Shown here piece by piece: positions 25,901 through 32,040 of a stretch of 45,062 bases of DNA. Source of the DNA: a virus. The notes under the pieces are model-generated. The model did no database searches. It had not been told where the DNA came from and saw nothing but the letters and a program-made list of their open reading frames with translations. The position numbers and the translations under genes were made by a program. Within the stretch, counting starts at the first letter, position 1. The number at the start of each line of letters is the position of its first letter. The DNA lies in IMG/VR virus record IMGVR_UViG_3300020020_000673, positions 1-45,062 of that record. One strand, 5' to 3'.

Positions 25901-26417
25901 GACCATCACCTTCACGGGCGGGGCGGCCAACGCCGACACCAGCGCGCAGATGTGCGCCTTCCGCAACATGCCGATCACGTTGGACGACCTGGCCGACATC
26001 GTGCTCGCCGGCCAGTCTCAGCTGAACGCGTCGGCGCTCGACATCGCCATCCCGGCGCTGTCGGTCACGCCCTACCCCGGCCAGGTGGTGCTGGCGATCG
26101 CCTGGAAGCAGGACGACTGGACGTCGGTCGTCTCGCCGTCCGGGTTCACCGAGATCGGCGAGCCGGACACCACAACCGGCTCCGACCAGGGCATCACGTG
26201 GGCGTACCGGATCGACACCACCCCGGCCCTCGTCGCCGCCGGGTCGTCCTTTGTGGTCACCACCGCCGGGTCGGCCATCTCCCGCTCGGCCGTCGTGGCA
26301 CTGGCCGGCGGGTTCCAGACGATGACCGTCTCCGCCCGGTCGGAAAACGGCGTCACCAAGTCCCACACGGCAGGCACACGGATAGAGGTTGAAGATGCAT
26401 TGGTCTTGGGGCTCTGA
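22962..26417 (+). CDS. large modular minor tail protein (tail tip, LamG-like domains)
   Basis: A 1151-residue protein starting in the tape measure stop. Residues about 1-150 resemble a distal-tail-type domain (ARTGRGQGQKTAQAGACTLWLSNIDG). Around 163-370 there is a LamG/concanavalin-like sandwich (AYWRLEDGP, SWEFEAVVGV, RWYVDG), then a region up to about 620 like tail-associated base proteins, a second LamG-like sandwich at about 670-870, and a third beta domain from about 895 (PAGVAANDLLLILAA). Such sandwiches often bind cell-wall sugars. Most related phages split these tasks into two or three genes. It is the probable receptor-contacting tip. Confidence 0.85.
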   Translation: MAFPDTDLDIVVTVYLGVDRSADPGTWTPTDLSARLMRKPITARTGRGQGQKTAQAGACTLWLSNIDGALTPLLATSTYYPDWDLGAPLQVAVDNVGSSPPYERFTGDISDITAVMVPGPGGVNISAVKVTASGILRRLRQGARSKSALERTTMSPASTAPTAYWRLEDGPDATRANATVGGTPLEIVTTGPSGGASLVAPGSAGAWDFSSGGLLRGAVVGVTPGATSSWEFEAVVGVSEAFSSDDIRTVLAVDTGAGGGATHFGLTAYRTGGVMHWGFLYAIDGAPNLGSPVDAYSQIVLGATRHLRLRLEMDTPNLGFINMRWYVDGVQRHFIATPYTLRQPQGVSINGAVGNYEAADIDSVSHLAIWTPVRTTADTYLAADGYAGEQAHERMERNCAEENIRFTTTATSSVALGPQPATDVVGVLLDAETADHGLLTESRATWGLAYRASSQRLNLDPVLTVDLSTYRTTSGTQADVLTPIRNDQRIRNEWTVRRPGGAAGTYQDEAHAARFGLFDDSATINVETDADTLQQASWLVHEGTVSGLRYADVPLDLGANPSDLLPDWLAVELGDRVDRDNHLTEHPTDLVRLAVEGYQETIRHRGWSADLNAPPYDPWEMGELADTPAEDGAHSARLTGDTPAALRAAIDADDLSLVFDPNAFRWTIFLTGLALPGTSGNYASTPDNAALDIVGDIDLAVDVTMDAATWNTGTPTFLSKWNGAQRSYRLDLNGSGFITLSWSTTGADTVPLTSSVAVPTDSSRLAIRATLDVNNGAAGSTATFYTAPTISGSWTQLGAPVIGAVTSIFNSTAEGAVGGRNAGVNGLFVGIVHAAQILNGIAGSAAANPDFSAQAPGTTSFADAAGRTWTLQGTTDIDSDLPLDVRLGGEVVTASNITTTPATFVATGTVAHANNASVTPSLPAGVAANDLLLILAAIRNSGTGYPDTPSGYTRLRMTGDGATDNMQLFAKVHSGSESNPTITFTGGAANADTSAQMCAFRNMPITLDDLADIVLAGQSQLNASALDIAIPALSVTPYPGQVVLAIAWKQDDWTSVVSPSGFTEIGEPDTTTGSDQGITWAYRIDTTPALVAAGSSFVVTTAGSAISRSAVVALAGGFQTMTVSARSENGVTKSHTAGTRIEVEDALVLGL

Positions 26418-26917
26418 TGGGTGACTGGACCGGAACCGTCCCCCCCTTCACGGCAGGTGCGCACCTGCGCGGCGTGGACCAGCAGACGCTGGCCGACATC
26501 GCCACGGCGCAGACTGCCGCCCTGACGTCCTACGTGCCCGTGTGGCGGTCCACGGGCACCCAGCCAGCGTTGGTGAACGGCACCATCACCGGCGGCTACC
26601 GCCGGACCGGCAAGCACGTCAACGGAATCATCGAGCTGACCATCGGCTCCTCGTCGACCTTCGGCACCGGCACCTACTACTTCGACCTGCCGTTCACGTC
26701 CGCTCGAGAGAACGTGTGCATCGGTAGGGCGCACGACACGGGGTCCGCCGCGGTGTTCGCCGCAATCGGGCTGATCACCGCCAAGTCCAGCCTTCCGGGG
26801 TTGGCATACATCGTTCCCCTGACCGCGTCCACGAACGCCGTGTGGACGTCGGCCGCCCCGATGACGTGGGCCACGGGCGACTCGGCGGTCATCCACTTCG
26901 ACTTCGACACCGCCTAG
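26417..26917 (+). CDS. minor tail protein
   Basis: A 166-residue protein overlapping the previous stop. YVPVWRSTGTQPALVNGTITGGYRRTGKHVNGIIELTIG and GTYYFDLPF form the beta-rich C-terminal module seen in many actinophage tail tip proteins. A short N-terminal helix (QQTLADIATAQTAAL) could trimerise. It is likely a small tip or fibre component. Confidence 0.75.
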   Translation: MGDWTGTVPPFTAGAHLRGVDQQTLADIATAQTAALTSYVPVWRSTGTQPALVNGTITGGYRRTGKHVNGIIELTIGSSSTFGTGTYYFDLPFTSARENVCIGRAHDTGSAAVFAAIGLITAKSSLPGLAYIVPLTASTNAVWTSAAPMTWATGDSAVIHFDFDTA

Positions 26918-26926
26918 GGAGGCATC

Positions 26927-27679
26927 ATGGCGCGCTGGTCTGACATCGCAGTGTGGGAAGGCCCGACGCCCAACCAGTCCGGGTCGATGGTCGAGCAGCG
27001 CGGTCTGGTGCTGCACATCATGCAGGGCTCCTACGCCGGCTCCATCTCGTGGGGCAAGAACCCGGTTTCCAGCGTCTCGTTCCACTTCGCCACCCGCGCC
27101 GACGGTCACATCGGCCAACTTGTCGACACCGACGTCACCGCGTGGACACAGGGCAACGGCAACGGCCACTGGATCTCCGTCGAGAACGAGGGCTACTCCG
27201 GTAACCCGCTGACCGCCGGCCAGGTTGAGGCGTGCGCCCAGTTGTACGCCCGCGGCGTGCGCGAATACGGCTGGCCGCTGCAGACCACCGACTCGCCGTC
27301 GGGCTTCGGCCTGGGCTGGCATGGCATGGGCGGCTCGGCGTGGGGATCACACCCCGACTGTCCCGGCCAGCCGATCAAAGACCAGCGCGGCGCCATCCTG
27401 GCCCGGGCCGAACAGATCCTGACCGGAGTGGAGGACGACGTGTCACCCGAACAGAACCGCATCTTGCTGAACCTGGCCAACGTCATCGCGGGTTGGTCGG
27501 TCGGCGCCAACGAGGTCAACCAGACGTTCGGCGACGGCCACGTCGAGCTCGTCGACATCGCCGGCCTGTACCGGGCCACGGCCGCGCTCGTCTCCGGCGG
27601 TGGAGGCGGCAACGGTCCCTCGGCGGAGCAGATCGCCGACGCCGTGGCTGACGAGCAGGCACAGCGGCTCATCAGCTGA
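26927..27679 (+). CDS. endolysin, N-acetylmuramoyl-L-alanine amidase (Amidase_2)
   Basis: A 250-residue lytic enzyme cutting the bond between muramic acid and the stem peptide. The zinc ligands are visible: H30 (LVLHIMQG), H132 (WHGMGG) and C145 (SHPDCPG); E86 in WISVENEG fits the conserved acidic position. The catalytic domain spans about 1-160. The C-terminal 90 residues have EQNRILLNLANVIAGW and a Gly-rich link, but no clear cell-wall repeat. There is no signal peptide, so release depends on a holin; two membrane proteins follow directly. Confidence 0.92.
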   Translation: MARWSDIAVWEGPTPNQSGSMVEQRGLVLHIMQGSYAGSISWGKNPVSSVSFHFATRADGHIGQLVDTDVTAWTQGNGNGHWISVENEGYSGNPLTAGQVEACAQLYARGVREYGWPLQTTDSPSGFGLGWHGMGGSAWGSHPDCPGQPIKDQRGAILARAEQILTGVEDDVSPEQNRILLNLANVIAGWSVGANEVNQTFGDGHVELVDIAGLYRATAALVSGGGGGNGPSAEQIADAVADEQAQRLIS

Positions 27680-27681
27680 CG

Positions 27682-27963
27682 ATGATGCCGCTCCCCGACG
27701 ATGACATGTCCTTACGCGAGATTGCTCGAAACATTGCCGACTTTCGGCTGGAGTTCCGCTCGACAGTCGGCCAACTCCTGCGGGCCGACGTGTACCGGGC
27801 CGAGCAGGCCGCCATGGAGATCCGGGTGGCTGCGCTAGAGAAGGACCGCGACGCGGCCGAGGCGGGCGCCGCGGCAAACCGCCGGCTGGCGATCGGCGCG
27901 GTGTTCTCGGCCATCGCTACGGCGGTGGTGGCACTTCTACTGATCGCGCTGAAAGGCGGATAG
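27682..27963 (+). CDS. holin-like membrane protein with coiled coil
   Basis: A 93-residue protein. Residues 10-65 are charged and helical (REIARNIADFRLEF, EKDRDAAEAG). One transmembrane helix follows at about 70-90 (LAIGAVFSAIATAVVALLLIAL) with a short Lys/Gly end. The arrangement of coiled coil plus one C-terminal membrane helix is common among actinophage lysis proteins beside the endolysin. Two in-frame ATGs (27682, 27685) are possible. Confidence 0.72.
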   Translation: MMPLPDDDMSLREIARNIADFRLEFRSTVGQLLRADVYRAEQAAMEIRVAALEKDRDAAEAGAAANRRLAIGAVFSAIATAVVALLLIALKGG

Positions 27964-27966
27964 CTG

Positions 27967-28143
27967 ATGGACAAGTACGCCAAGGCCATCGTGGGCGCTG
28001 TGACGGCCGGGCTCGGTGCGCTCGGCACCGCCCTGGCTGACGGGCTCATCACCGGCCAGGAGTGGGTGGCGGTCGCGGCCACCGCGATCGGTGCGCTCGC
28101 TCTGATCTGGGGCGTACCGAACGCCACGAAGGAGACCCTATGA
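27967..28143 (+). CDS. small holin
   Basis: A 58-residue protein with two hydrophobic stretches: AIVGAVTAGLGALGTAL and VAVAATAIGALALIW, separated by a short polar turn (ADGLITGQEW). This is the pattern of small two-helix holins found next to actinophage amidases. It starts three bases after the previous stop and ends overlapping the next gene. It would form the membrane lesion that frees the amidase. Confidence 0.75.
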   Translation: MDKYAKAIVGAVTAGLGALGTALADGLITGQEWVAVAATAIGALALIWGVPNATKETL

Positions 28144-29255
28144 GTAGGCACGCGGCACCCCGCCGCTTCCACGCCCTGAGCCGCCGCGAGAAGGCCCTCA
28201 GCCTCGGCCTCATCGCGTCGCTGCTGCTCGGCTTCGGCGGTGCCGCATACGCCGCTGTGGCCGGCTCCTACACCCACCAATGCCTCGTGGCGGACAAGGC
28301 CAACGGCGGCATCAACATCGACTGCGACCCCATCGCCGCAGGCACCCCCACGCCGACCCCCAGCGCCACGCAGGCGGCCTCACCGTCGCCGAGTCCTACG
28401 GTCCCGCCGTCGCCCACCGTCGCGCCCACGACCACTACAGCGGCCCCGACGACACCTCCAGCGAGCCCCACGCCCAGCCCGTCGACGAGCACGCCCACGC
28501 CGAGTCCGACGCAGACCGGGTGCATGCCGAGGCCCTCAGCGTGCGGCTGGCCCGACGCCACCAACACCGGCGTACCCGCGGGGACGGCGCTGACCGTGCA
28601 CCAGGGCGACCGCACCGTCAACGTCGCCGGGACGGTGATCGACGGCCTCGACATCCGCGGCTGCCTGATCATCAACGCCAACAACGTCACGATTCGCAAT
28701 TCGCGAATCGGCGCCGGCGGTGACTGCGAGCACTACGTCGTCCGGTCCTTCAACCGCAGCGGTGTGGTAATCGAGGACGTGGAGATCGTCCTCACCGGCT
28801 GGGAGACCAAGGGCATCGCGTTCGACGGCTATACCGCCCGCCGGGTGTGGTTCCACGGCGGCTCCGACTGCGCCCACACCGGCACCAACGTCGTCATCGT
28901 CGACTCGTTCTGCGACATCCCCGCCGGTGGCCCGGCGGACGGGCCGCATTTTGACGGCTTCCAGTCCGACGGCGGGCGCAACATCACGCTGCGGCACAAC
29001 ACGATCCGCGTCCCGTACGCCCAGACGTCGGCCATTCTGATGTCCACCAACACCTCGCCCATTCGGGACGTGTCCATCGTGGACAACCTGATGGCCGGCG
29101 GAGGTTGGACTGTGTATTGCGGCACCAGTACAGGCGGGCCGGTGCTCGGCACGCTGACGTTCAGCGGAAACGTCATTGCCCGGACCTACTTCCCGAAGGG
29201 CGGCTACTGGGGGCCGGCAACGGAGTGCCCGGCCAGCGGGTGGCGCTGGGACTGA
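28140..29255 (+). CDS. membrane-anchored or secreted right-handed beta-helix protein
   Basis: A 371-residue protein. Residues about 1-42 contain basic residues then a hydrophobic segment (ALSLGLIASLLLGFGGAAYAAVA) typical of an actinomycete signal peptide or anchor. Residues about 68-127 are a Pro/Ser/Thr linker. The rest has beta-helix rungs (VTIRNSRIGAG, VVIEDVEIVL, NVVIVDSFCDI, NITLRHNTIRV, VSIVDNLMAGG), like pectate-lyase-type folds. Six or more cysteines suggest folding outside the cell. It overlaps the holin gene and is the last gene before the terminator. It could remodel surface polysaccharide or alter the lysogen surface; activity is unknown. Confidence 0.78.
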   Translation: MSRHAAPRRFHALSRREKALSLGLIASLLLGFGGAAYAAVAGSYTHQCLVADKANGGINIDCDPIAAGTPTPTPSATQAASPSPSPTVPPSPTVAPTTTTAAPTTPPASPTPSPSTSTPTPSPTQTGCMPRPSACGWPDATNTGVPAGTALTVHQGDRTVNVAGTVIDGLDIRGCLIINANNVTIRNSRIGAGGDCEHYVVRSFNRSGVVIEDVEIVLTGWETKGIAFDGYTARRVWFHGGSDCAHTGTNVVIVDSFCDIPAGGPADGPHFDGFQSDGGRNITLRHNTIRVPYAQTSAILMSTNTSPIRDVSIVDNLMAGGGWTVYCGTSTGGPVLGTLTFSGNVIARTYFPKGGYWGPATECPASGWRWD

Positions 29256-29276
29256 TCCCGACCTGAACGCAGAAAG

Positions 29277-29321
29277 GGCCCCGGCCAACGCTCCACATCG
29301 GAGCGTGGCCGGGGCCTTTTT
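29277..29321 (+). terminator. strong intrinsic terminator of the late operon
   Basis: A 17-bp G/C-rich stem with one bulged A (GGCCCCGGCC... pairing with ...GGCCGGGGCC), loop ACATC, then five T. It ends the rightward transcript of the structural and lysis genes. Confidence 0.92.
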
Positions 29322-29358
29322 GGTCTGGGGTCAAAAGTCTGCGCAGATCAGCCAATCA

Positions 29359-29392
29359 TTTTGACCGTCCACAGTGGACTGTATGGTCAAAA
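29359..29392. repeat. nested inverted repeat
   Basis: Outer arms TTTTGACC (29359-29366) and GGTCAAAA (29385-29392) enclose the 13-base palindrome GTCCACAGTGGAC (29367-29379). A further GGTCAAAA lies at 29329-29336. It sits between two facing terminators, where no promoter is needed, so a protein-binding site is plausible. Confidence 0.7.
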
Positions 29393-29438
29393 AAAGGGGG
29401 GAGCCCGAGAACGTCCGGCTAGAACGCTCTCGGGCTCC
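29389..29438 (-). terminator. intrinsic terminator of the leftward DUF2637 unit
   Basis: An 11-bp stem (GGAGCCCGAGA with TCTCGGGCTCC), followed on the minus strand by a C-run and seven T (the A-run 29389-29395 on the plus strand). It faces the late-operon terminator. Confidence 0.88.
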
Positions 29439-29484
29439 ACTTCACCGTACCTGCCGGCTAGCCGGACCGGGAGGTCCGACCAAG

Positions 29485-30099
29485 CTAGGCGTTCACCTTG
29501 CGGCGACGCTGCGCCGTGCTCTTCGAAACCGGCGTACCGGTGTCGACGTTTACCACCTCACCCGAGGGCCTAATCTCGGTGTCGATGGGCGGGCGTCCGA
29601 TCCGCGGAGCGGGGGACACCGGAGCATCCGGGTAGTACGGCTGCGCCAGCTCGGCCACCGTCTCCGGCGTCGGCTGGGTTTTGACCGGGGCCTCCTTGCG
29701 GGGCTTGCCCGGCCGGGCCATGATCTCAATGGCCCAAAGCAACAGGACCGGGGCGAGCCCCGAGATCCCGATTGCGAGCCACTGCACGCCGTACTCCACG
29801 ACGACAGAGGCCACGTTGCACGCGACCGAAACGGCCGCGCCAAACCAGAAGCCGCTCCGAGCCCAACCGCGGGGGTGCCGGTTGGCCGCCTTGTCTTCGG
29901 CCATCGCTAGGGTCGCGATGAGCATCATGCCGTCGATCGAAAGCGGAATGAGGTGGGCAATCAGTGGAGACTGGTGCCCGTACAGGGCCACATCCCTGAT
30001 GTGGCTGTAACTCACTGCTGCGGCGACGCCGGCCACCAGCACGAAGCTGAGAGCAGTTGCAAGCCGACGCCAGGGGTTAATGCGGGTGGTGTCACTCAT
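29485..30099 (-). CDS. DUF2637-type multi-spanning membrane protein
   Basis: A 204-residue protein with AGGAG five bases before its ATG. Hydrophobic segments at about 11-31, 43-65, 82-106 and 108-126 suggest four membrane helices (ATALSFVLVAGVAAAVSYSHI, HLIPLSIDGMMLIATLAMA, GAAVSVACNVASVVVEYG, WLAIGISGLAPVLLLWAIEI). The last 75 residues are a polar Pro/Lys/Arg tail. The SIDGMM motif is typical of DUF2637, common on actinomycete plasmids, integrative conjugative elements and phages, sometimes near transfer genes. Its role here is unknown; superinfection control is one possibility. Confidence 0.8.
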   Translation of the reverse strand: MSDTTRINPWRRLATALSFVLVAGVAAAVSYSHIRDVALYGHQSPLIAHLIPLSIDGMMLIATLAMAEDKAANRHPRGWARSGFWFGAAVSVACNVASVVVEYGVQWLAIGISGLAPVLLLWAIEIMARPGKPRKEAPVKTQPTPETVAELAQPYYPDAPVSPAPRIGRPPIDTEIRPSGEVVNVDTGTPVSKSTAQRRRKVNA

Positions 30100-30456
30100 C
30101 AGGGCTCCTCACCTGACGGGCCGCCCTCGGTGTGGGCGGCGACACGTTCGGCCCGAGGGCCTCGGCTCCCGCCCAGTTGAGCGGGACCCGGGGGCCTCGG
30201 GAGCTGTAGGTGCCGGGGATGCCGCCCCGGCGCGCTCCCCCCGATTCGGCGGAGATCCCTAAGCCCGGTGCGGCGGCTTCCCTCGGCCCTATTCGGCGGC
30301 CTTCCCTATCCGGATTCGGCGGAGTCCCTACAACCCTTGGTTACCCGCAGGGTTCTTAGGGCGCTGATTGAGGCTCAGCGGCTAGGCCTGCATTGCTGCG
30401 TGGAGCGCGGTGCTTTGCTGCGTACGCCCGGTGGCGCCGCGCTCCTGAGCTGTCGG
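30100..30456. other. intergenic region between two leftward genes
   Basis: I find no convincing gene here. It contains the upstream signals of the DUF2637 gene and the four-copy repeat array at 30247-30329. Frames that remain open on the plus strand are Arg/Pro-rich noise typical of high-GC DNA. Confidence 0.6.
30244..30331. repeat. iteron-like array of four direct repeats
   Basis: The core CGGCGG occurs at 30247, 30271, 30294 and 30317, spaced 24, 23 and 23 bases. Each is followed seven to nine bases later by TCCCT. Three of four are preceded by ATT, and copies 1 and 4 share ATTCGGCGGAG. Regular spacing over about two helical turns fits a protein-binding array such as integrase arm sites, a partition site or an origin. 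Confidence 0.8.
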
Positions 30457-30744
30457 TCAGATCATCCGCACCTCGTACTCGGTCTCGCCGAAGCACGACT
30501 GGAGCTTGCACTCCCGGTCGCACCCCAGCCAGACGTCCCAGCCCTGGAAGGGGCTTTCCGAGATCCAGAGCAGCTTTCCCCACGCGTCGGGCTCGCCGTA
30601 ACTGTCGTGACAGTGGGCGATCTCGATCGTGTTCAGGTACAGCCACAACTGGTCGGTAGGGATCTGGCCTTCCCACGTACCGTTTTGCGGCACGCGGCGC
30701 GGCGAGGCGAACAGTGGCGGATAGGTCGTCTCGGTGTCGCTCAT
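30457..30744 (-). CDS. conserved-looking hypothetical protein
   Basis: A 95-residue protein I do not recognise. It is acidic and rich in Trp, Tyr and Cys: PTDQLWLYLNTIEIAHC, WGKLLWISESPFQGWDVWLGCDRECKLQSCFGE. The composition is unlike the spurious frames around it and codons are GC-ending, supporting a real gene. GGAGG lies upstream of the ATG. It belongs to the leftward accessory unit with DUF2637. Confidence 0.72.
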   Translation of the reverse strand: MSDTETTYPPLFASPRRVPQNGTWEGQIPTDQLWLYLNTIEIAHCHDSYGEPDAWGKLLWISESPFQGWDVWLGCDRECKLQSCFGETEYEVRMI

Positions 30745-30792
30745 GGTGGCATCCTCGGCCTCGCCTCCTTTGTGGAGGGGTCCGTGGAACCC

Positions 30793-30811
30793 GCAGGGGA
30801 TCGAACCCTGC
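30793..30811 (-). other. tRNA T-arm-like hairpin, candidate attachment-site fragment
   Basis: On the minus strand it reads as a 6-bp stem (GCAGGG/CCCTGC) around the loop TTCGATC, a textbook tRNA T-arm, followed by CGGGTTC where an acceptor strand would be. No matching 5' acceptor or D/anticodon arms exist upstream, so it is not an intact tRNA. Temperate phages often carry the 3' end of a host tRNA in attP. Confidence 0.4.
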
Positions 30812-31048
30812 TGCGGTGCGCGTTACGCCTCGGTGATCGTCCAGGCTCCGCATCCGGCAGTACCTTGCAGTCCGTGGCCCCGGGCGCCGGCCGCGCGCTT
30901 TCGCGCTGCGCTCTCGTCTGCCTCGGGGCGGTGGTTCAACCCACGCGCTGGTGGGGTCTTTCCCGATAGCCCTCCTGCTGCCCCTCGCGGGGTCCCGGTT
31001 CCTGGCTAGTGGTTTGTGCTTCTGGAGTTGTCAACGTCTTGCTCTCCC

Positions 31049-31139
31049 TTAAGTATGCCTCGCTAGCGTGACATACGCAAGCCTGAGATAGGACTAGGGA
31101 TGTGATGTTAGTCACACTAGCGAGACGTACGGGTTGACA
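31049..31139 (+). promoter_or_regulatory. operator repeats and -35 element upstream of the HTH gene
   Basis: A dyad CTTnnGTATG...CATACnnAAG spans 31049-31081 and is centred on CGCTAGCG. CTAGCGTGACATACG (31063-31077) recurs as CTAGCGAGACGTACG (31117-31131), 54 bases on. TTGACA at 31134-31139 is a perfect -35 hexamer; the -10 is unclear. This looks like an autoregulated promoter of the gene at 31165. Confidence 0.55.
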
Positions 31140-31164
31140 CGCACGCGCGACGTACCATCACGCC

Positions 31165-31407
31165 ATGGCAGGACTACGAATCACCTACGAAGGCAAGCTG
31201 GTCCTCACGACCACCCAGGCCGCGGCCAGGTACGGCATGACCGTGCCCACCATGCGCAAGACGCTGAGCCGGCTCGCCCTGGATCAGGTGCCCGACGAGC
31301 TCGACGGCCGCACGCCGCTCTACTACGCCGCCGAGCTGGACGGGGCCATGAAGGCCCGGCCCGGCAAGGGAGCCAACTTCCGCCGATCAGCCGAGGGCGA
31401 TCACTAG
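31165..31407 (+). CDS. small helix-turn-helix DNA-binding protein (possible excisionase)
   Basis: An 80-residue protein. TTTQAAARYGMTVPTMRKTLSRLAL (about 17-41) is a helix-turn-helix, and TPLYYAAELDGAMKARPGKGANFRR is a wing plus basic tail, like MerR/HTH_17-type small regulators. Size and fold suit a recombination directionality factor, but a repressor is equally possible. Repeats in its upstream region suggest it binds there. Confidence 0.78.
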   Translation: MAGLRITYEGKLVLTTTQAAARYGMTVPTMRKTLSRLALDQVPDELDGRTPLYYAAELDGAMKARPGKGANFRRSAEGDH

Positions 31408-31431
31408 CGCCCGTCTGCCACCCTGCGAGCC

Positions 31432-31671
31432 ATGACGATGCCTTCCGCGCCCATGCCCGTGCGCCTCACGTCCGGCAAGAACAAGTCCACCGGCGTCGCG
31501 TACGCGCTGTGGTTCGTGTTCGGCCTGATCGGCGGCCACCAGTTCTACCTCGGCCACGTCGGCCGCGGCCTGTTCTACCTGTTCACCCTCGGCGGATTCC
31601 TCATCGGCTGGATGATCGACCTGTTCACGCTGCCCGACCAGGTCCGCCGGGTGAACACGATCGGCTTCTAG
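31432..31671 (+). CDS. TM2 domain membrane protein
   Basis: A 79-residue protein with the TM2 pattern: basic KNKSTGVAYALW, first membrane helix with FGLIGGHQFYLG, then GRGLFYLFTLGGFLIGWMIDLFTLPD. TM2 proteins are widespread in bacteria with no single known role. Presence in the lysogeny region suggests expression from the prophage. Confidence 0.88.
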   Translation: MTMPSAPMPVRLTSGKNKSTGVAYALWFVFGLIGGHQFYLGHVGRGLFYLFTLGGFLIGWMIDLFTLPDQVRRVNTIGF

Positions 31672-31841
31672 CGCCCGGCCTTCAGCTCGGCGATGACCGG
31701 GAACCACGTCGCCCACCTCCTGCACCGGCCGGCCTCGGCGAGAGGTTCGGCCGGGCACTCTTCGCAGCGCTTCCCGTCGGCGTGCTCGTCGCGTACCTCG
31801 ATGGCGCGGCGGCGCCAGCCTGGGCGGTCGATGTCATTCAT
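31668..31841 (-). CDS. small protein with CxxC motif
   Basis: A 57-residue leftward gene converging on TM2 and overlapping its end by four bases. GAGGAG lies five bases before the ATG. The protein has WRRRAIEVRDEHADGKRCEECPAE and a further Cys, with a C-terminus rich in Trp. CEEC plus downstream Cys could bind zinc. The upstream continuation of the same frame is Arg/Pro noise, so the ATG at 31841 is preferred. Confidence 0.6.
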   Translation of the reverse strand: MNDIDRPGWRRRAIEVRDEHADGKRCEECPAEPLAEAGRCRRWATWFPVIAELKAGR

Positions 31842-31999
31842 GGGGGCTCCTCGCCCCGGCGGCACAGAGACAAGTCGTGTACCGCCGGTCTCGGCGGGTG
31901 GCCGGCCGCGAGCCCTCGCCCGTGGGGGGCGACGCCGCGACCGGCCCGGCCTACCCTCGCGTCGACTTGGGAGGCCGACCCCTACACTACAAACATAGA

Positions 32000-32017
32000 C
32001 ACCTAGCTGTCTAGGTG
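32000..32017. promoter_or_regulatory. palindromic operator upstream of GntR gene
   Basis: Perfect 7-bp arms CACCTAG and CTAGGTG separated by CTGT, 23 bases before the GntR start. Location and symmetry suit binding by a dimeric GntR regulator controlling its own promoter. Confidence 0.65.
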
Positions 32018-32040
32018 CGGTAGCTACTTGAGTACGGAAG

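Larger units (their letters stand above)
30745..31164. other. 420-base regulatory region between divergent units
   Basis: No gene is supported. The left half is the promoter side of the 95-residue leftward protein and holds a tRNA T-arm-like hairpin (30793-30811). The right half holds the repeats and promoter for the HTH gene at 31165. Open frames crossing it are antisense noise. Confidence 0.6.

Noticed and set aside
30781-30900. Intact tRNA gene on the minus strand
   Set aside because: Only the T-arm fits. No matching 5' acceptor strand, D-arm or anticodon arm could be found, so only a fragment is claimed.
30921-30950. Second T-loop-like hairpin GTGGTTCAACCCAC
   Set aside because: The loop is six bases and lacks the TTCGA pattern; no tRNA context.
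30268-30969. 233-residue frame on the plus strand
   Set aside because: Runs antisense to a better supported 95-residue gene and across repeats; no ribosome site, Arg/Leu/Ala noise.
31134-32006. 290-residue frame on the plus strand
   Set aside because: Overlaps the HTH and TM2 genes in another frame and is Arg/Pro/His-rich with no recognisable domain.
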